NCBI GenBank assembly: GCA_021806235.1 | Contig: JAJZXU010000017.1 | Location: 124,001-188,000 of the forward strand | From: Thermoplasmata archaeon | Lineage (GTDB): Archaea > Thermoplasmatota > Thermoplasmata > Thermoplasmatales > Thermoplasmataceae | Length of the DNA: 64,000 bases | Direction of reading: 5' to 3' | Part shown: positions 1 to 9,294 of the stretch, piece by piece | How positions within the stretch are numbered: position 1 is the first letter of the stretch | How the letters are laid out: each line of letters starts with the position of its first letter | Program-made: the position numbers and the translations under genes | The notes under the pieces: generated by a model | The model's database searches: none | Told to the model about the DNA's origin: nothing | What the model saw: the letters and a program-made list of their open reading frames with translations, nothing else

Positions 1-519
1 GCAGGATCTGGTGACATAAGCTATCAGGCATGGTATGAACTTCTTCCAAATGCACCGGTATATTTATCCCTGAATGTAAAACCTGGAAATATCATGTCTG
101 CATCCATTTCTGATAATACAGTAAATGGCAATTCCTGGACCATTTTCATAAAAGATGTAACATCGGGCAAATCATATACTACTACTGTATCTTACAACCC
201 GTGCATGAAGTCTGCTGAGTGGATAGAGGAAAGACCTAACATGAGCCCCTACACTCTTGCCAACTTTGGGACAGCCAAATTTGGATCCTATTACACTGGA
301 GGTACAGCCAATCAGGTAATTTACGGATCCAGTGGATCAGAAAAACCAAAGACCACACAGACCGAACCAGATAGGGTTCCACTTCCTCCAAAATATTATA
401 TAGGGCAACTTTCCTATACAATGTATAATATAGAATACAATGGACTACTTACCTCAACGTCATCACTGGATGGTACCCCCTGCAGTAGCTTTACGGTAAC
501 GTGGGAAGGCTCAGGATAA
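1..519 (+). CDS. Peptidase family G1 (eqolisin), C-terminal part
   Basis: Open from the first base, so the N-terminus lies outside the window; 172 residues are visible. The fragment matches the G1 glutamic acid peptidase fold: a Gln in SYQAWYE (fragment residue 9) and a Glu in SAEWIEE (residue 73) sit where the catalytic Gln/Glu pair is expected, followed by the FGTAKF strand and a C-terminal WEGSG beta strand. G1 enzymes are pepstatin-insensitive acid proteases active at very low pH, which fits secretion into the acidic medium; the signal peptide is not visible. It ends 70 bp before an ABC exporter pair on the same strand. Family assignment is firm from the motifs; secretion is inferred. Confidence 0.8.
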   Translation, partial: AGSGDISYQAWYELLPNAPVYLSLNVKPGNIMSASISDNTVNGNSWTIFIKDVTSGKSYTTTVSYNPCMKSAEWIEERPNMSPYTLANFGTAKFGSYYTGGTANQVIYGSSGSEKPKTTQTEPDRVPLPPKYYIGQLSYTMYNIEYNGLLTSTSSLDGTPCSSFTVTWEGSG

Positions 520-589
520 TAAATTACTTTAAATAATTTGTAATATTATTTTATTATAGTGATAAATGAAATATATAGGGTAATGAGCA

Positions 590-1489
590 ATGATAGAGTT
601 TAGAAATGTGTCCAGGAGATTCGGAAAGATAAGAGCATTAGATTCAGTTAATCTTATAGTTAACAATGGTGAGATAATGGGCCTTGCAGGTATTAACGGT
701 GCTGGTAAGAGCACGGCCATTAAAATAGCTACAGGCGTAATAAGTCCGGACAGCGGGGATGTACTTATCGATGGTATGAGCATTGTGAGTCAGAGAAGGA
801 ATGCTATACAGAGTGTTGCATGGATTCCAGAATATCCTGTTCTGGAGAATCTTGACAACCCACGTATTGTATTTTCTGAATTTGGGTCAATGTTCGGTTA
901 TAATGGGGAGCAGATAAAGGAGAGATCAGAATTAACTTTAAATAAGGTAGGGCTTTCTGAACAGTACAGAGATAGATTTTCATCATTCTCAAACGGAATG
1001 AAAAAGAGGTTCCTGATTGGACTTGCACTCTTTCAGGATCCTGGAACATATCTATTCGACGAATCATTTTCAGGTCTTGATCCTCTGGGGATAAGGTTAC
1101 TTAAAGATATTCTTCTTAATCTCAGAGAAAGAGGAAAATCGGTAATACTATCATCGCATATCCTCTCAGAAATAGAAGAAACCGCAGACAGGGTAGCGAT
1201 ACTGCATCACGGCACAATACTTGATGTAACCAGTATAAGGGAAATAACAAACACAAACAATGTCATAATAAAATGCATGGATAACTCTGAAATGGTGATA
1301 AATATACTTAAGAAAATTGGAAATGTGCACCATAGAAATGATATATACAGAATAAAGGTCACAGATGACACAATCAGAAATGCCAGCGACTTCATGGAAT
1401 ATCTTTCTGGGAAAGAGCTTAAAATAGAGTCTATGAATTATGGGGGTGACACTCTTGAAGAATATTTCCTCAGGAAGATTGGTGCCTAA
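590..1489 (+). CDS. ABC transporter ATP-binding protein
   Basis: A 299-residue nucleotide-binding subunit. The Walker A loop is GINGAGKST (about residues 34-42), the signature is FSNGMKKR (a variant of LSGGQ), Walker B is TYLFDES, and the switch His lies in ILSSHILSE. The C-terminal 80 residues form the usual extension of drug/ABC-2 type exporters. The start at 590 follows a TATA-like AT block and is close to a leaderless position. It overlaps the next gene, which encodes its probable membrane partner, so the two should form one exporter. The substrate is unknown; the preceding gene encodes an acid peptidase, which is suggestive only. Confidence 0.92.
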   Translation: MIEFRNVSRRFGKIRALDSVNLIVNNGEIMGLAGINGAGKSTAIKIATGVISPDSGDVLIDGMSIVSQRRNAIQSVAWIPEYPVLENLDNPRIVFSEFGSMFGYNGEQIKERSELTLNKVGLSEQYRDRFSSFSNGMKKRFLIGLALFQDPGTYLFDESFSGLDPLGIRLLKDILLNLRERGKSVILSSHILSEIEETADRVAILHHGTILDVTSIREITNTNNVIIKCMDNSEMVINILKKIGNVHHRNDIYRIKVTDDTIRNASDFMEYLSGKELKIESMNYGGDTLEEYFLRKIGA

Positions 1490-3008
1490 AAATATTATTT
1501 CTACCCTTAAGCCATTATTCATGAAGGCAAGGGTTATAGCAGTGGTGATAATACTATCCAGTGTATTTATAACTCTGGCCATTGCTGAGGCCCCATCAGT
1601 TGCACCAACTGTGCCTGGCATGCAACCGAAAATACTTTCCATCTGCTACTATAACAATAATACTACCCATTTTGTTAATTTCTACTATGACCAGTACGGA
1701 CAACCAATGAAGGGTGCACGGGTAGCAGATACTATAACCAATAATACAACAGAGCTGAATATTACAAAATGTGCAACAATAAATTCTAATGGATACGCTC
1801 TTATTAACGTGACCGGCAATCTTACAGGTGATCATTATTATTACAGGGTGCCTCCTATACCTCCTGTAAACGCCAGTGCAATAGCTCATACTAACTATGG
1901 TAGATTACGTATTTCCCATGTACCGGTAACAAACAATTTTACCGTTTCCGGTATTGATATGGTGCAGGGTCTTCGCTCCTATGAGAATGCAATACTTTTT
2001 CTTTATTATAATTCAAGGGGTTATAAGGCACCGGAACATGAATATATGATATCCTATACAAATAACCCATCATTTTCAGGTCCAGGCCAAAATTATCCAA
2101 CACCAAAAAAAATTGTGAGTGGCAATTTTAGTGCAATTACTATTGGTAACTACAATTATAAGGTAATACAGCCAGATTATGCATCGATAAGTAATATAAA
2201 TGGAATGGTATTTGCCTATCCGTCCGTATATCATAATGGTAGCTGGCAGGGCGAGGGGTTCGCATATGTTATTAACAGCAGATACGGTAATCCACCATTT
2301 CCGGAACCAGCATATGTATCTCCCACTGAAAATGGCATAATTGCACCAATATACCATATATTCTTTGGCTTCCCTGCAATACTTCCTGTCCTTCTGGGGA
2401 TATTGTCTGAGGTGATAATATTTGGTTTGCCCAGGAGTAGCGGAACGATAGACCTGTACCTTTCAAGATCCGGAAATAAATATGGAATACTGGTCAAGAG
2501 ATTTCTCGGTTCCCTGATTCTTCTGGCAATAGGTATATTTGCCGGTATCATTGCGTTTATATTTACTGTACATTATTACATTGGATTTTATCCTCCACTG
2601 AAAACCGTATCCTTTGTATTCCTTTCTTTATTCCTTGTTGGAACTGCATTCATTTCAATTTCTTTCATGATCTCATCCAGGGCAAAGAGTACCACAGCAA
2701 ATGTGCTCTCTCCATTTGCAATATTCTTCGGGCTTTTTTATCTACTGAACATGTTTTTCTCCGGAATTTATTCTCTTCTTGTTACTAAGGGGATATTCAT
2801 GAATCCATTTATTGTAGACTTCATAGAATTGCTTGACCCATTTAATGTGCTTGTAAGTATGGAAAAAGATCTTGTGCCACATCCCACAGGATACATACGT
2901 GTGCCAGTACCGTTTGGATTTACACTAATAGATTATATTGCAATACTTGTCCTGTGGGCAATTTTGCCAGTAATTGCGGCATTTGTGCTATGGAGGAAGG
3001 CAAACTGA
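1482..3008 (+). CDS. ABC-2 type permease with large extracellular domain
   Basis: Membrane partner of the preceding ATPase. I prefer the in-frame GTG at 1482, which overlaps the ATPase stop by 8 nt and is preceded by AGGAAG; an ATG at 1440 would lengthen the overlap. One N-terminal membrane helix (MKARVIAVVIILSSVFI) is followed by about 260 extracellular residues rich in N-x-S/T sequons, including a stretch resembling a carboxypeptidase-regulatory-like beta domain. About six further helices follow (from ILPVLLGILSEVIIFG to the C-terminus). A large glycosylated ectodomain inserted between helix 1 and the rest is unusual for a plain ABC-2 permease. Substrate unknown. Confidence 0.8.
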   Translation: MPKNIISTLKPLFMKARVIAVVIILSSVFITLAIAEAPSVAPTVPGMQPKILSICYYNNNTTHFVNFYYDQYGQPMKGARVADTITNNTTELNITKCATINSNGYALINVTGNLTGDHYYYRVPPIPPVNASAIAHTNYGRLRISHVPVTNNFTVSGIDMVQGLRSYENAILFLYYNSRGYKAPEHEYMISYTNNPSFSGPGQNYPTPKKIVSGNFSAITIGNYNYKVIQPDYASISNINGMVFAYPSVYHNGSWQGEGFAYVINSRYGNPPFPEPAYVSPTENGIIAPIYHIFFGFPAILPVLLGILSEVIIFGLPRSSGTIDLYLSRSGNKYGILVKRFLGSLILLAIGIFAGIIAFIFTVHYYIGFYPPLKTVSFVFLSLFLVGTAFISISFMISSRAKSTTANVLSPFAIFFGLFYLLNMFFSGIYSLLVTKGIFMNPFIVDFIELLDPFNVLVSMEKDLVPHPTGYIRVPVPFGFTLIDYIAILVLWAILPVIAAFVLWRKAN

Positions 3009-3178
3009 TTATAATTAGTTATATTATTTACGTTGTGTAAAGGATCTAAAACGGATATTAATTTTAAATATATAATTAAAACCATTGCATATATGTTTAA
3101 AACCATGATAACAGCGGTTCCCATAACAGTAAATCCGTTAACAATATAATTCAGCATTAGCGTTTTAACCTTAAAATA

Positions 3179-3207
3179 TTTTAAATAGTTATATACAATT
3201 AATAATT
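3179..3207 (+). promoter_or_regulatory. TATA-type promoter of the CDGSH gene
   Basis: TTTTAAATAG lies 20-29 nt upstream of the ATG at 3208, the spacing expected for a leaderless archaeal transcript. Confidence 0.5.
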
Positions 3208-3417
3208 ATGGCAAGAATAGTATTACACGAGAGAAATAGACCATATGTTGTTAAAGTTGGAGATCAGGAACTGCATTTATGTGGATGTGGATTATCAGAA
3301 AATAAACCATACTGTGATGGTACCCATATGAAAACTGTAGATGAGAGGTCAAAACTATATTTATATGATAAAAGCGGCAGCAGGGTAGAACTTGAATCGT
3401 TTTATAATAACCCATAA
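3208..3417 (+). CDS. CDGSH iron-sulfur domain protein
   Basis: Small 69-residue protein consisting of a single CDGSH-type 2Fe-2S domain. The cluster motif is visible: LCGCGLSENKPYCDGTH, that is C-x-C-x2-S-x3-P-x-C-D-G-T-H with three Cys and one His ligands. Such proteins bind a labile 2Fe-2S cluster and act in redox or cluster transfer. No membrane segment is present, so it is cytosolic. It is monocistronic with its own TATA-like box and is followed, convergently, by a tRNA gene. The partner is unknown. Confidence 0.9.
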   Translation: MARIVLHERNRPYVVKVGDQELHLCGCGLSENKPYCDGTHMKTVDERSKLYLYDKSGSRVELESFYNNP

Positions 3418-3517
3418 ATTTTTATTTAATTTTTATTATCGCTCAGCTTGCCCGTCATTAATCATGTATTCATTTTTTATAAACATTCATCATAGCGATA
3501 AATTCATTTTAGATATA

Positions 3518-3590
3518 TGGGGCTGCCCGAATTTGAATCGGGGTCTCAGGCTCCCAAAGCCCGTAGGATACCAAGCTACCCCACAGCCCC
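3518..3590 (-). tRNA. tRNA-Pro (anticodon UGG)
   Basis: On the minus strand a 73-nt cloverleaf is readable. The acceptor stem GGGGCTG pairs with CAGCCCC, followed by discriminator A. The anticodon stem CGGGC/GCCTG encloses the loop TTTGGGA, giving anticodon UGG (proline). The T arm contains GGTTCAAAT-like sequence (GATTCAAATTC). No intron and no encoded CCA. Confidence 0.93.
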
Positions 3591-3642
3591 TTAACTGCAT
3601 ATTACAAAAATGTATTTAATTTTATTTAATGAAAAAGTATAT

Positions 3643-4698
3643 TTAATTTGTTTTTTTGGTTTCTTTAGCCGGTTTTTTCTCTGTTTCTGGTATGAGTTTT
3701 GCTATTCTATTATTTGATACATAGCCATAGTAGATCATCATAAGTATTAGCCATGTTCCACCGATAACACTTATTATAAAGTTCAGATGCTGCATTGCAG
3801 AATTCGTTATTACAGATGGTATGTATATCTTCATATTGGAGGATCCGTATACATATGGGTATGTCATTAATTCAAGAAATGTTATGGAAATAATAAACAG
3901 GATTATAACAAATGGCTTATATGATGCAATATAGGTTGTCTGCCTGAACATGTATAGTACCGGTATAATTAATGTTAATACTACCGGTATTATTATTAAA
4001 TCGCCATTTACTATTTTATCTCCGGATGATAGTACTGTATATGATACACTGTCTATTATCAATCCTATTACAGTAAGTATCAATGGCAATATCCTCCCTT
4101 TTACTGTTTTAATATCTGATATTCTGTAGAATATTAAAGATATACCATTGAATAATATTAAACTGCCTATTATTAAACCGTAAACGGCTGGTTCTGAATA
4201 AAATACCGCATAGTTTGTGTAACTTGATGAATAGTTAATAAGGTTTACATGTGTACCATACCCGCTTGTTACGGCTGCCAGTATTGATAATGCCATTAAT
4301 CCCATTATAAGTGTCGATATACTGTATATATAATACAGTTTCTTTTCATCAAAATATTTATTATCATGCCATACAAACTCAGCATATATTATGATTGAAT
4401 TTCTCATTAACAGAAAGAATGTAAATACTGCAAATAAGGGGAATAACGTGTATGATATGGCCGGCATAAATTCCGGTATCACGTTTTCCATATCAACAAG
4501 CCAGAGAACAAAGAATGTACCAACAACCTCCCATACCGGTACTACATACTTAAGCAGGCTTTCCCTTACTTCTGGTTTTTTATATCCTGTTAGCATTGGA
4601 ATTACTGCCATAACCTCAGTTGAAAACATCGCCACCATGGAAGCTATTGCTATTATTAAAAACAGCACATCAATATTTATAGAAAATAATGGGTTCAT
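3643..4698 (-). CDS. cydB: Cytochrome bd-type terminal oxidase subunit II-like membrane protein
   Basis: A 351-residue protein with about nine hydrophobic segments, starting 5 nt after the stop of the subunit I gene. Position, size and topology fit CydB, the second subunit of cytochrome bd quinol oxidase, although the sequence is divergent from bacterial CydB. The N-terminal region has acidic residues within the first helices (STEVMAVIP, WEVVGTFFVLW), consistent with a proton-conducting subunit. The C-terminus is lysine-rich and cytosolic. Assignment rests mainly on operon context with cydA; family membership is known for Thermoplasmatales cydAB pairs, and function here is inferred. Confidence 0.75.
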   Translation of the reverse strand: MNPLFSINIDVLFLIIAIASMVAMFSTEVMAVIPMLTGYKKPEVRESLLKYVVPVWEVVGTFFVLWLVDMENVIPEFMPAISYTLFPLFAVFTFFLLMRNSIIIYAEFVWHDNKYFDEKKLYYIYSISTLIMGLMALSILAAVTSGYGTHVNLINYSSSYTNYAVFYSEPAVYGLIIGSLILFNGISLIFYRISDIKTVKGRILPLILTVIGLIIDSVSYTVLSSGDKIVNGDLIIIPVVLTLIIPVLYMFRQTTYIASYKPFVIILFIISITFLELMTYPYVYGSSNMKIYIPSVITNSAMQHLNFIISVIGGTWLILMMIYYGYVSNNRIAKLIPETEKKPAKETKKTN

Positions 4699-4703
4699 AT
4701 ATA

Positions 4704-6185
4704 TTACCTCATGCCTGCTTTAGTTGAATTTGCTTTCCTGTTCTTTCTTGCCTCTTCCATTTTTATATCGTCTCCCCCAACTTCCAGGTCTGCTCTGGTA
4801 TCAGATATTCTCATTACCTTTCCTGCATAATAGAATGTTAATGGGAATATTATAGCATAGAAGAATATTATTGCTAATCCTATAGGAAACACAACAGGTG
4901 AGGTTGAAGCTGCCTGTGCTATGGTCATTGTACCGTAATATTTTACACCGTTAACAACCAGACCACCTGCTACAGGTGATTTTATTATAAATGGTACTCT
5001 TCCTACCTCTGCTGTGTACCAGCCATCCTCCATTGTAAATATACCCAGTGCCGCAGTGAGGAGCCCGGCCATCAGTGTTTTCTTATCACTTAAAGGATCT
5101 TTTCTCCTGAAGTACTGTATTACCACATATAACCAGTAGAATCCCATTAATACCCCGAATCCCACCATTAAATCCAGTGTATCATGTATTATTGATGGTG
5201 GCCATACGCTGTAATTGGTTACACCGTGGTATGTTGTTAATGGGACCAATCCTGGTATAGACCCGTGACCGAACGTAAATGGATATGCCAGTAATGATTG
5301 GGCCAGTGGCAGATTAATATAATATGCAGGATGATGATTTACCAGTATGCCGAATATATGCTCTGGTGCACCATATGTTACAGGATACAGATCAAGCTCC
5401 ATTGCTGAATATTTTATAGGCTCTATAGCCAGTAACGTTGTTAATTCCACTGATCCGGTTATACCCTGATATATTATATCCAGTATCAGGAATGCCGATG
5501 CAATGTTTATTGCCCTCCTATCTATCATTTTTTCATCCATATTTTTTGCTTTTAAGTATTTATATATAAAGTAACCTAAAATAAATGCCACACCTGCATA
5601 GTAAACACCGCCTGACATATGTAATTCCTCTGCTGCTGTTGATGGTGTCAGGAAAGGTGCAAGTGGATTAACATCTATAACATTTCCGGTAGCCAGATAA
5701 TGTGGTATATTGAAACCATTGGGTGTATTCATCCATGCATTAATTTCTGTTACTGTAAATGCCGATAGGTATGTGCCTACTGTAACTGCTATGGATAACC
5801 CCCAGTGTTCCCATCTGTTTTTGAAATCCTTCCAGAAGTAAACATACATTGGTAATGCTATGGCTTCTAAAAGGAATGAAAATACCTCCACATAGAATGG
5901 GCCCATAGAAACCTCACCAACTAACTTCATAAAAGCCGGCCAGAACAGAAACAATTCCATGGCCATTACGGTTCCAGAAGCTGTGCCTACTGCAAAGAAT
6001 ATAACCAGTGCCTTTGATAATTTATATGCCAGTGCATCGTAATATTTATCTTTCTTTTTAAGTGCAAGAAACTCTGCTATTGTGATGGTTATCGCCAGAC
6101 CCATGCTTAAGGTTACCAGTAATATATGCGCTGAAATTGTATATGCAAACATTGCCGCATCCCAATTTGGATATGATATGGACAT
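4704..6185 (-). CDS. cydA: Cytochrome bd-type quinol oxidase subunit I
   Basis: Catalytic subunit that oxidises quinol and reduces O2 at the membrane. Expected ligands are visible: His in SAHILLVTL (residue 20, heme b595 ligand equivalent), two membrane Glu in YVEVFSFLLEA (E99/E107 equivalents), His in EELHMSGG and Met in DLMVGFG (heme b558 ligands), then EDGWYTAEVGRVPF (the GRQPW-like loop). About nine helices; the quinol loop is short. The frame extends up to 6236, but the TATA box TTTATATATAA lies inside that extension, and the start at 6185 (MSISYPNW) places the first His as in the family. First gene of a cydA-cydB operon. Confidence 0.9.
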   Translation of the reverse strand: MSISYPNWDAAMFAYTISAHILLVTLSMGLAITITIAEFLALKKKDKYYDALAYKLSKALVIFFAVGTASGTVMAMELFLFWPAFMKLVGEVSMGPFYVEVFSFLLEAIALPMYVYFWKDFKNRWEHWGLSIAVTVGTYLSAFTVTEINAWMNTPNGFNIPHYLATGNVIDVNPLAPFLTPSTAAEELHMSGGVYYAGVAFILGYFIYKYLKAKNMDEKMIDRRAINIASAFLILDIIYQGITGSVELTTLLAIEPIKYSAMELDLYPVTYGAPEHIFGILVNHHPAYYINLPLAQSLLAYPFTFGHGSIPGLVPLTTYHGVTNYSVWPPSIIHDTLDLMVGFGVLMGFYWLYVVIQYFRRKDPLSDKKTLMAGLLTAALGIFTMEDGWYTAEVGRVPFIIKSPVAGGLVVNGVKYYGTMTIAQAASTSPVVFPIGLAIIFFYAIIFPLTFYYAGKVMRISDTRADLEVGGDDIKMEEARKNRKANSTKAGMR

Positions 6186-6210
6186 TTTTATCGAATCACT
6201 AATACAAAAA

Positions 6211-6221
6211 TTATATATAAA
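6211..6221 (-). promoter_or_regulatory. TATA box of the cydAB operon
   Basis: Reading the minus strand, TTTATATATAA lies about 27-36 nt before the cydA ATG at 6185. It excludes the longer in-frame start at 6236, which lies upstream of the box. Confidence 0.6.
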
Positions 6222-6298
6222 CTTAATTTTATCCATAAAAAATGTTTTTATGATAAAAATACTATTTTATGACTTTTTAGTCATATATTAAGATACAG

Positions 6299-7600
6299 TT
6301 ATTTAAATACGTTAACGTATTGATAGGGTTTAAATTTGCCGAAACAGTATTCTACTTCCTTAAACTGTGATTTAAATTCTATTACATCATTTTTTACAGA
6401 ACTTATATCCCTATTTTTTATTACTGCATCGTTTATAAGTTCAGCCAGATATTTTATATCTGATTCCTTAAATCCTATTCTTGTTGCTTCCTGCGTTCCC
6501 AGTCTAATACCGCTTGGATTCATTGATTTTTTATTGTCATCGTATGGTAAAAGATTTTTATTTACTATTATATTGCATTTTTCTAACGTTTCTGCAACAT
6601 ATTTGCCTCCACCGTTCTTTGAAACATCAATAGCCAGGGTGTGTGATTTTGTAAATCCATTCTTTTCACCTAAAACCTTAAATCCATATTTATTTAATTC
6701 CTCTCCAAGTAACTGTGCATTTTTTATTATCTGTTTTGCATATGCTTCCCCAAATTCCAGGTGCTCGGCCATAGTTACACCTAAAGCAGCCATTGCGTTT
6801 ATATGGTGATTGCTCAACGTTCCCGGAAATACTCCTCTCTGAACCCTTTTCCAGTCCTCTTCACTGCCATTGCCTACAATTATTCCATGCTGCGGTCCGG
6901 GTAATGTTTTGTGTGTACTCCCCGTTAATATTTCTGCACCCTCCCTTAGGGGATCCTGAAACTGCTTACCTGCTATTAACCCGAGAACGTGTGCAGCATC
7001 ATAAACAACCTTGCAATTAACTTCATTAAAAACATCCTTTAATTCCTTTAACGGCGTTGGAAATAAAAATACAGACTGACCAAACCAGCATATCTTTGGT
7101 TTATTTTCCCTTATTATTTTTATCGTACCATCTATATCTATGTTCATTTCATCAACGTCAAATGGATAATTTACAGTTTTTAATCCTCTAAAGCCAACTG
7201 CACCGAATGGTGCTGAGCTTATATGACCACCGCCGGATAAGGATGGCGTTGAGATTAAATCCCCGGGCTTTGTAAAAGCATACAGAACAGCCATATTTGA
7301 ATTTGTGCCTGATAGTGGCCTGGGATCAACGTACTTAGAATTGAACAGGGCTCTACCTAAATCCATTACCTTATCTTCCAGTGAATCGACATAATAATTG
7401 CCCTGGTAATACCTTTTATGCGGTAACCCTTCTGCATATCTGAAGCCAAAATCTGTTAATAGCATTTCCATTGCCATCGGGCTCATTATATTCTCTGAAG
7501 CAATTAATGGTATACTTTCCTCAAAAAACTTATTGTGTTTTTTTGCCAGTTCTCCTATATACAATGCGTCTTCTAAAAATTCATCATTTCTATTGATCAT
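6299..7600 (-). CDS. glyA: Serine hydroxymethyltransferase
   Basis: A 433-residue fold-type I PLP enzyme converting serine plus a tetrahydropterin C1 carrier to glycine and the methylene form. The PLP Lys is in LTGSTHKTLPGPQHG; the N-terminal IASENIMS and the YYQGNYYVDSLE segment are typical. Archaeal forms often use modified pterins instead of folate. Full length. Transcribed alone, with the terminator side facing the cydA promoter; the coding strand is the same as the neighbouring surface-protein gene. Confidence 0.95.
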   Translation of the reverse strand: MINRNDEFLEDALYIGELAKKHNKFFEESIPLIASENIMSPMAMEMLLTDFGFRYAEGLPHKRYYQGNYYVDSLEDKVMDLGRALFNSKYVDPRPLSGTNSNMAVLYAFTKPGDLISTPSLSGGGHISSAPFGAVGFRGLKTVNYPFDVDEMNIDIDGTIKIIRENKPKICWFGQSVFLFPTPLKELKDVFNEVNCKVVYDAAHVLGLIAGKQFQDPLREGAEILTGSTHKTLPGPQHGIIVGNGSEEDWKRVQRGVFPGTLSNHHINAMAALGVTMAEHLEFGEAYAKQIIKNAQLLGEELNKYGFKVLGEKNGFTKSHTLAIDVSKNGGGKYVAETLEKCNIIVNKNLLPYDDNKKSMNPSGIRLGTQEATRIGFKESDIKYLAELINDAVIKNRDISSVKNDVIEFKSQFKEVEYCFGKFKPYQYVNVFK

Positions 7601-7653
7601 TAAATAGATAATATAAAAAAGTATATTTAATTTTACATTAAAAAAATAAAAGT

Positions 7654-8973
7654 TTATTTCCTTTTCTTTATAACTACTGCAACTATACCTATTATTGCTA
7701 TTACTGCTATAATTCCACCTATTATATAATACTCAGTTATATTAGGAGATACATTGGAGGGATATGCTGTATTTGATACCTGTACTGTATGATTTGAGAA
7801 GTGTGGCACATATACAAATACATACATTCCAGAGCTTGTATTTATATCGGAGTAATATGCCTTGCTGGTGCTTGTTTCATTGACCAGTGTGCTCAATGAA
7901 ACTTTTGTTATAATGCTCCCATCAAATTTAACATATGCATTGCCTGTGTCCTTGGTTGCGTTTTTACCTATGAATATTGATATTATTGTTGAATGATGTA
8001 CACTTGAATTTACATTAAATGTGTTTGTTGTTGATGTACTCTTTGCATATTTTAATCCTATTGATGAGTTATAATTTATTGTTGAGTTTGTCATTGTCCC
8101 ATTAACTAAATTTAATGCTGCTTCGGCTGATATTTTACCATTAAATATGTTCTTCATAACCATTTTACTGTGTGACATATTCTGTAATCCTGGTGGTGCT
8201 ACTATGCTTACCATAGCAGTATGATTTGAGGATATTGTTATCATGTTGTGTTTAATAACAAAATTACCGTTATGGACAAAAATCATTGCTACTGTACCAT
8301 TATTATCTATCATTATCATCTTTCTACCGGCACTTATATGATTATTTGAACCTAACATCAATTGTGTTGACGTTGAAACTTTACCGAACATACTTGAATT
8401 TACGTTTGAATCAAATTTTGCATTTGCGGAGGCATTTACCTGTGTGTTGTTTGTTGTGTTGTATGTTGTTGCATATGATGGTATATTCAGATGCAGTTCT
8501 CCATCATGAACGGCTATATTTGTTTCCATGGATGGATTATTATGCAGTGCAAAAAATGATGTACTGTTCATGTGTAAGAATAGATCGCCCATAGTATATG
8601 AACTATTGTTTATCAGTAAATGTTCCTGTTGTTTCAAAAAAGAAGATAAGCTAAAAATTGAAGTTCCATTTGCATACATTTTGCTTATGAGCGTTGTTGA
8701 TGTCTGGTTATCTGTTAAATTCGTGAAAACCCCATTTTTAAATTTTGCATGCAGATACTGACCTGATATCATACCGGTTGTTGAATTATATGTTAATTTT
8801 GCACCGTAATTATGTTCTGCTTTAAAATGCCCATTTATAGTGCTGTTTATTGATGGTACACTTGCATTATTTGGTGCATAACTTGTCGAATTCCCATTAA
8901 CAGGTAATACCATTACCATTGACAAAACAATTATTGCCACCATTATTAACGAAATCATTAATTTATATTTCAT
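7654..8973 (-). CDS. Secreted, membrane-anchored Asn/Ser/Thr-rich surface protein
   Basis: About 439 residues with a signal peptide (MKYKLMISLIMVAIIVLSMVM) and a C-terminal membrane anchor (IIGGIIAVIAIIGIVAVVI followed by KKRK). The ectodomain is beta-rich, low in charge and carries dozens of N-x-S/T sequons, so it is probably heavily glycosylated and displayed outside the cell. I do not recognise a family. The start at 8973 is preceded by GGTG about 6 nt upstream; an in-frame ATG at 8988 lies too close to the TATA-like TTTAAATA at about 8997. Possibly an S-layer-like or adhesive component; function unknown. Confidence 0.75.
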   Translation of the reverse strand: MKYKLMISLIMVAIIVLSMVMVLPVNGNSTSYAPNNASVPSINSTINGHFKAEHNYGAKLTYNSTTGMISGQYLHAKFKNGVFTNLTDNQTSTTLISKMYANGTSIFSLSSFLKQQEHLLINNSSYTMGDLFLHMNSTSFFALHNNPSMETNIAVHDGELHLNIPSYATTYNTTNNTQVNASANAKFDSNVNSSMFGKVSTSTQLMLGSNNHISAGRKMIMIDNNGTVAMIFVHNGNFVIKHNMITISSNHTAMVSIVAPPGLQNMSHSKMVMKNIFNGKISAEAALNLVNGTMTNSTINYNSSIGLKYAKSTSTTNTFNVNSSVHHSTIISIFIGKNATKDTGNAYVKFDGSIITKVSLSTLVNETSTSKAYYSDINTSSGMYVFVYVPHFSNHTVQVSNTAYPSNVSPNITEYYIIGGIIAVIAIIGIVAVVIKKRK

Positions 8974-8988
8974 AAAAACACCATCCAA

Positions 8989-9294
8989 ATCTTTCTATTT
9001 AAATGTTTATACGTAGCTATGGTACTTATTTTCCATGGCTTTTTAACTGCTGTGAAATGGCATATTCTGTTCATAAATTTATCACTGTATGGTGAACTTA
9101 CATATTTTACATTAGCCGGTTTTTACGTACTTTTATAGACTGTTTCCAAAAACACCAGTTTTTAGATTTTTTTGAGTTCGTATAAGTTTTGTTACTCCGT
9201 ATAAATAAGTCCTTCCTGAACTGTTCGATAATATTTTGGTTTATCTCTCACATAATTATTAAAAGATTATATCCGATATTTTAATTCCATTACT
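8989..9294. other. Intergenic region between divergent genes
   Basis: About 300 bp between divergent genes. I see promoter-like AT tracts at both ends (TTTAAATA near 8997 on the minus strand; TATATCCGATATTTTAA just before 9295 on the plus strand) and no convincing gene or RNA in between. Confidence 0.4.

Noticed and set aside
2933-3157. Minus-strand hydrophobic 74-residue frame
   Set aside because: AT-rich antisense frame overlapping the permease 3' end, with no start signal or family resemblance.
6186-6236. N-terminal extension of cydA to the ATG at 6236
   Set aside because: The TATA box lies within it and the first conserved His would be displaced relative to the family.
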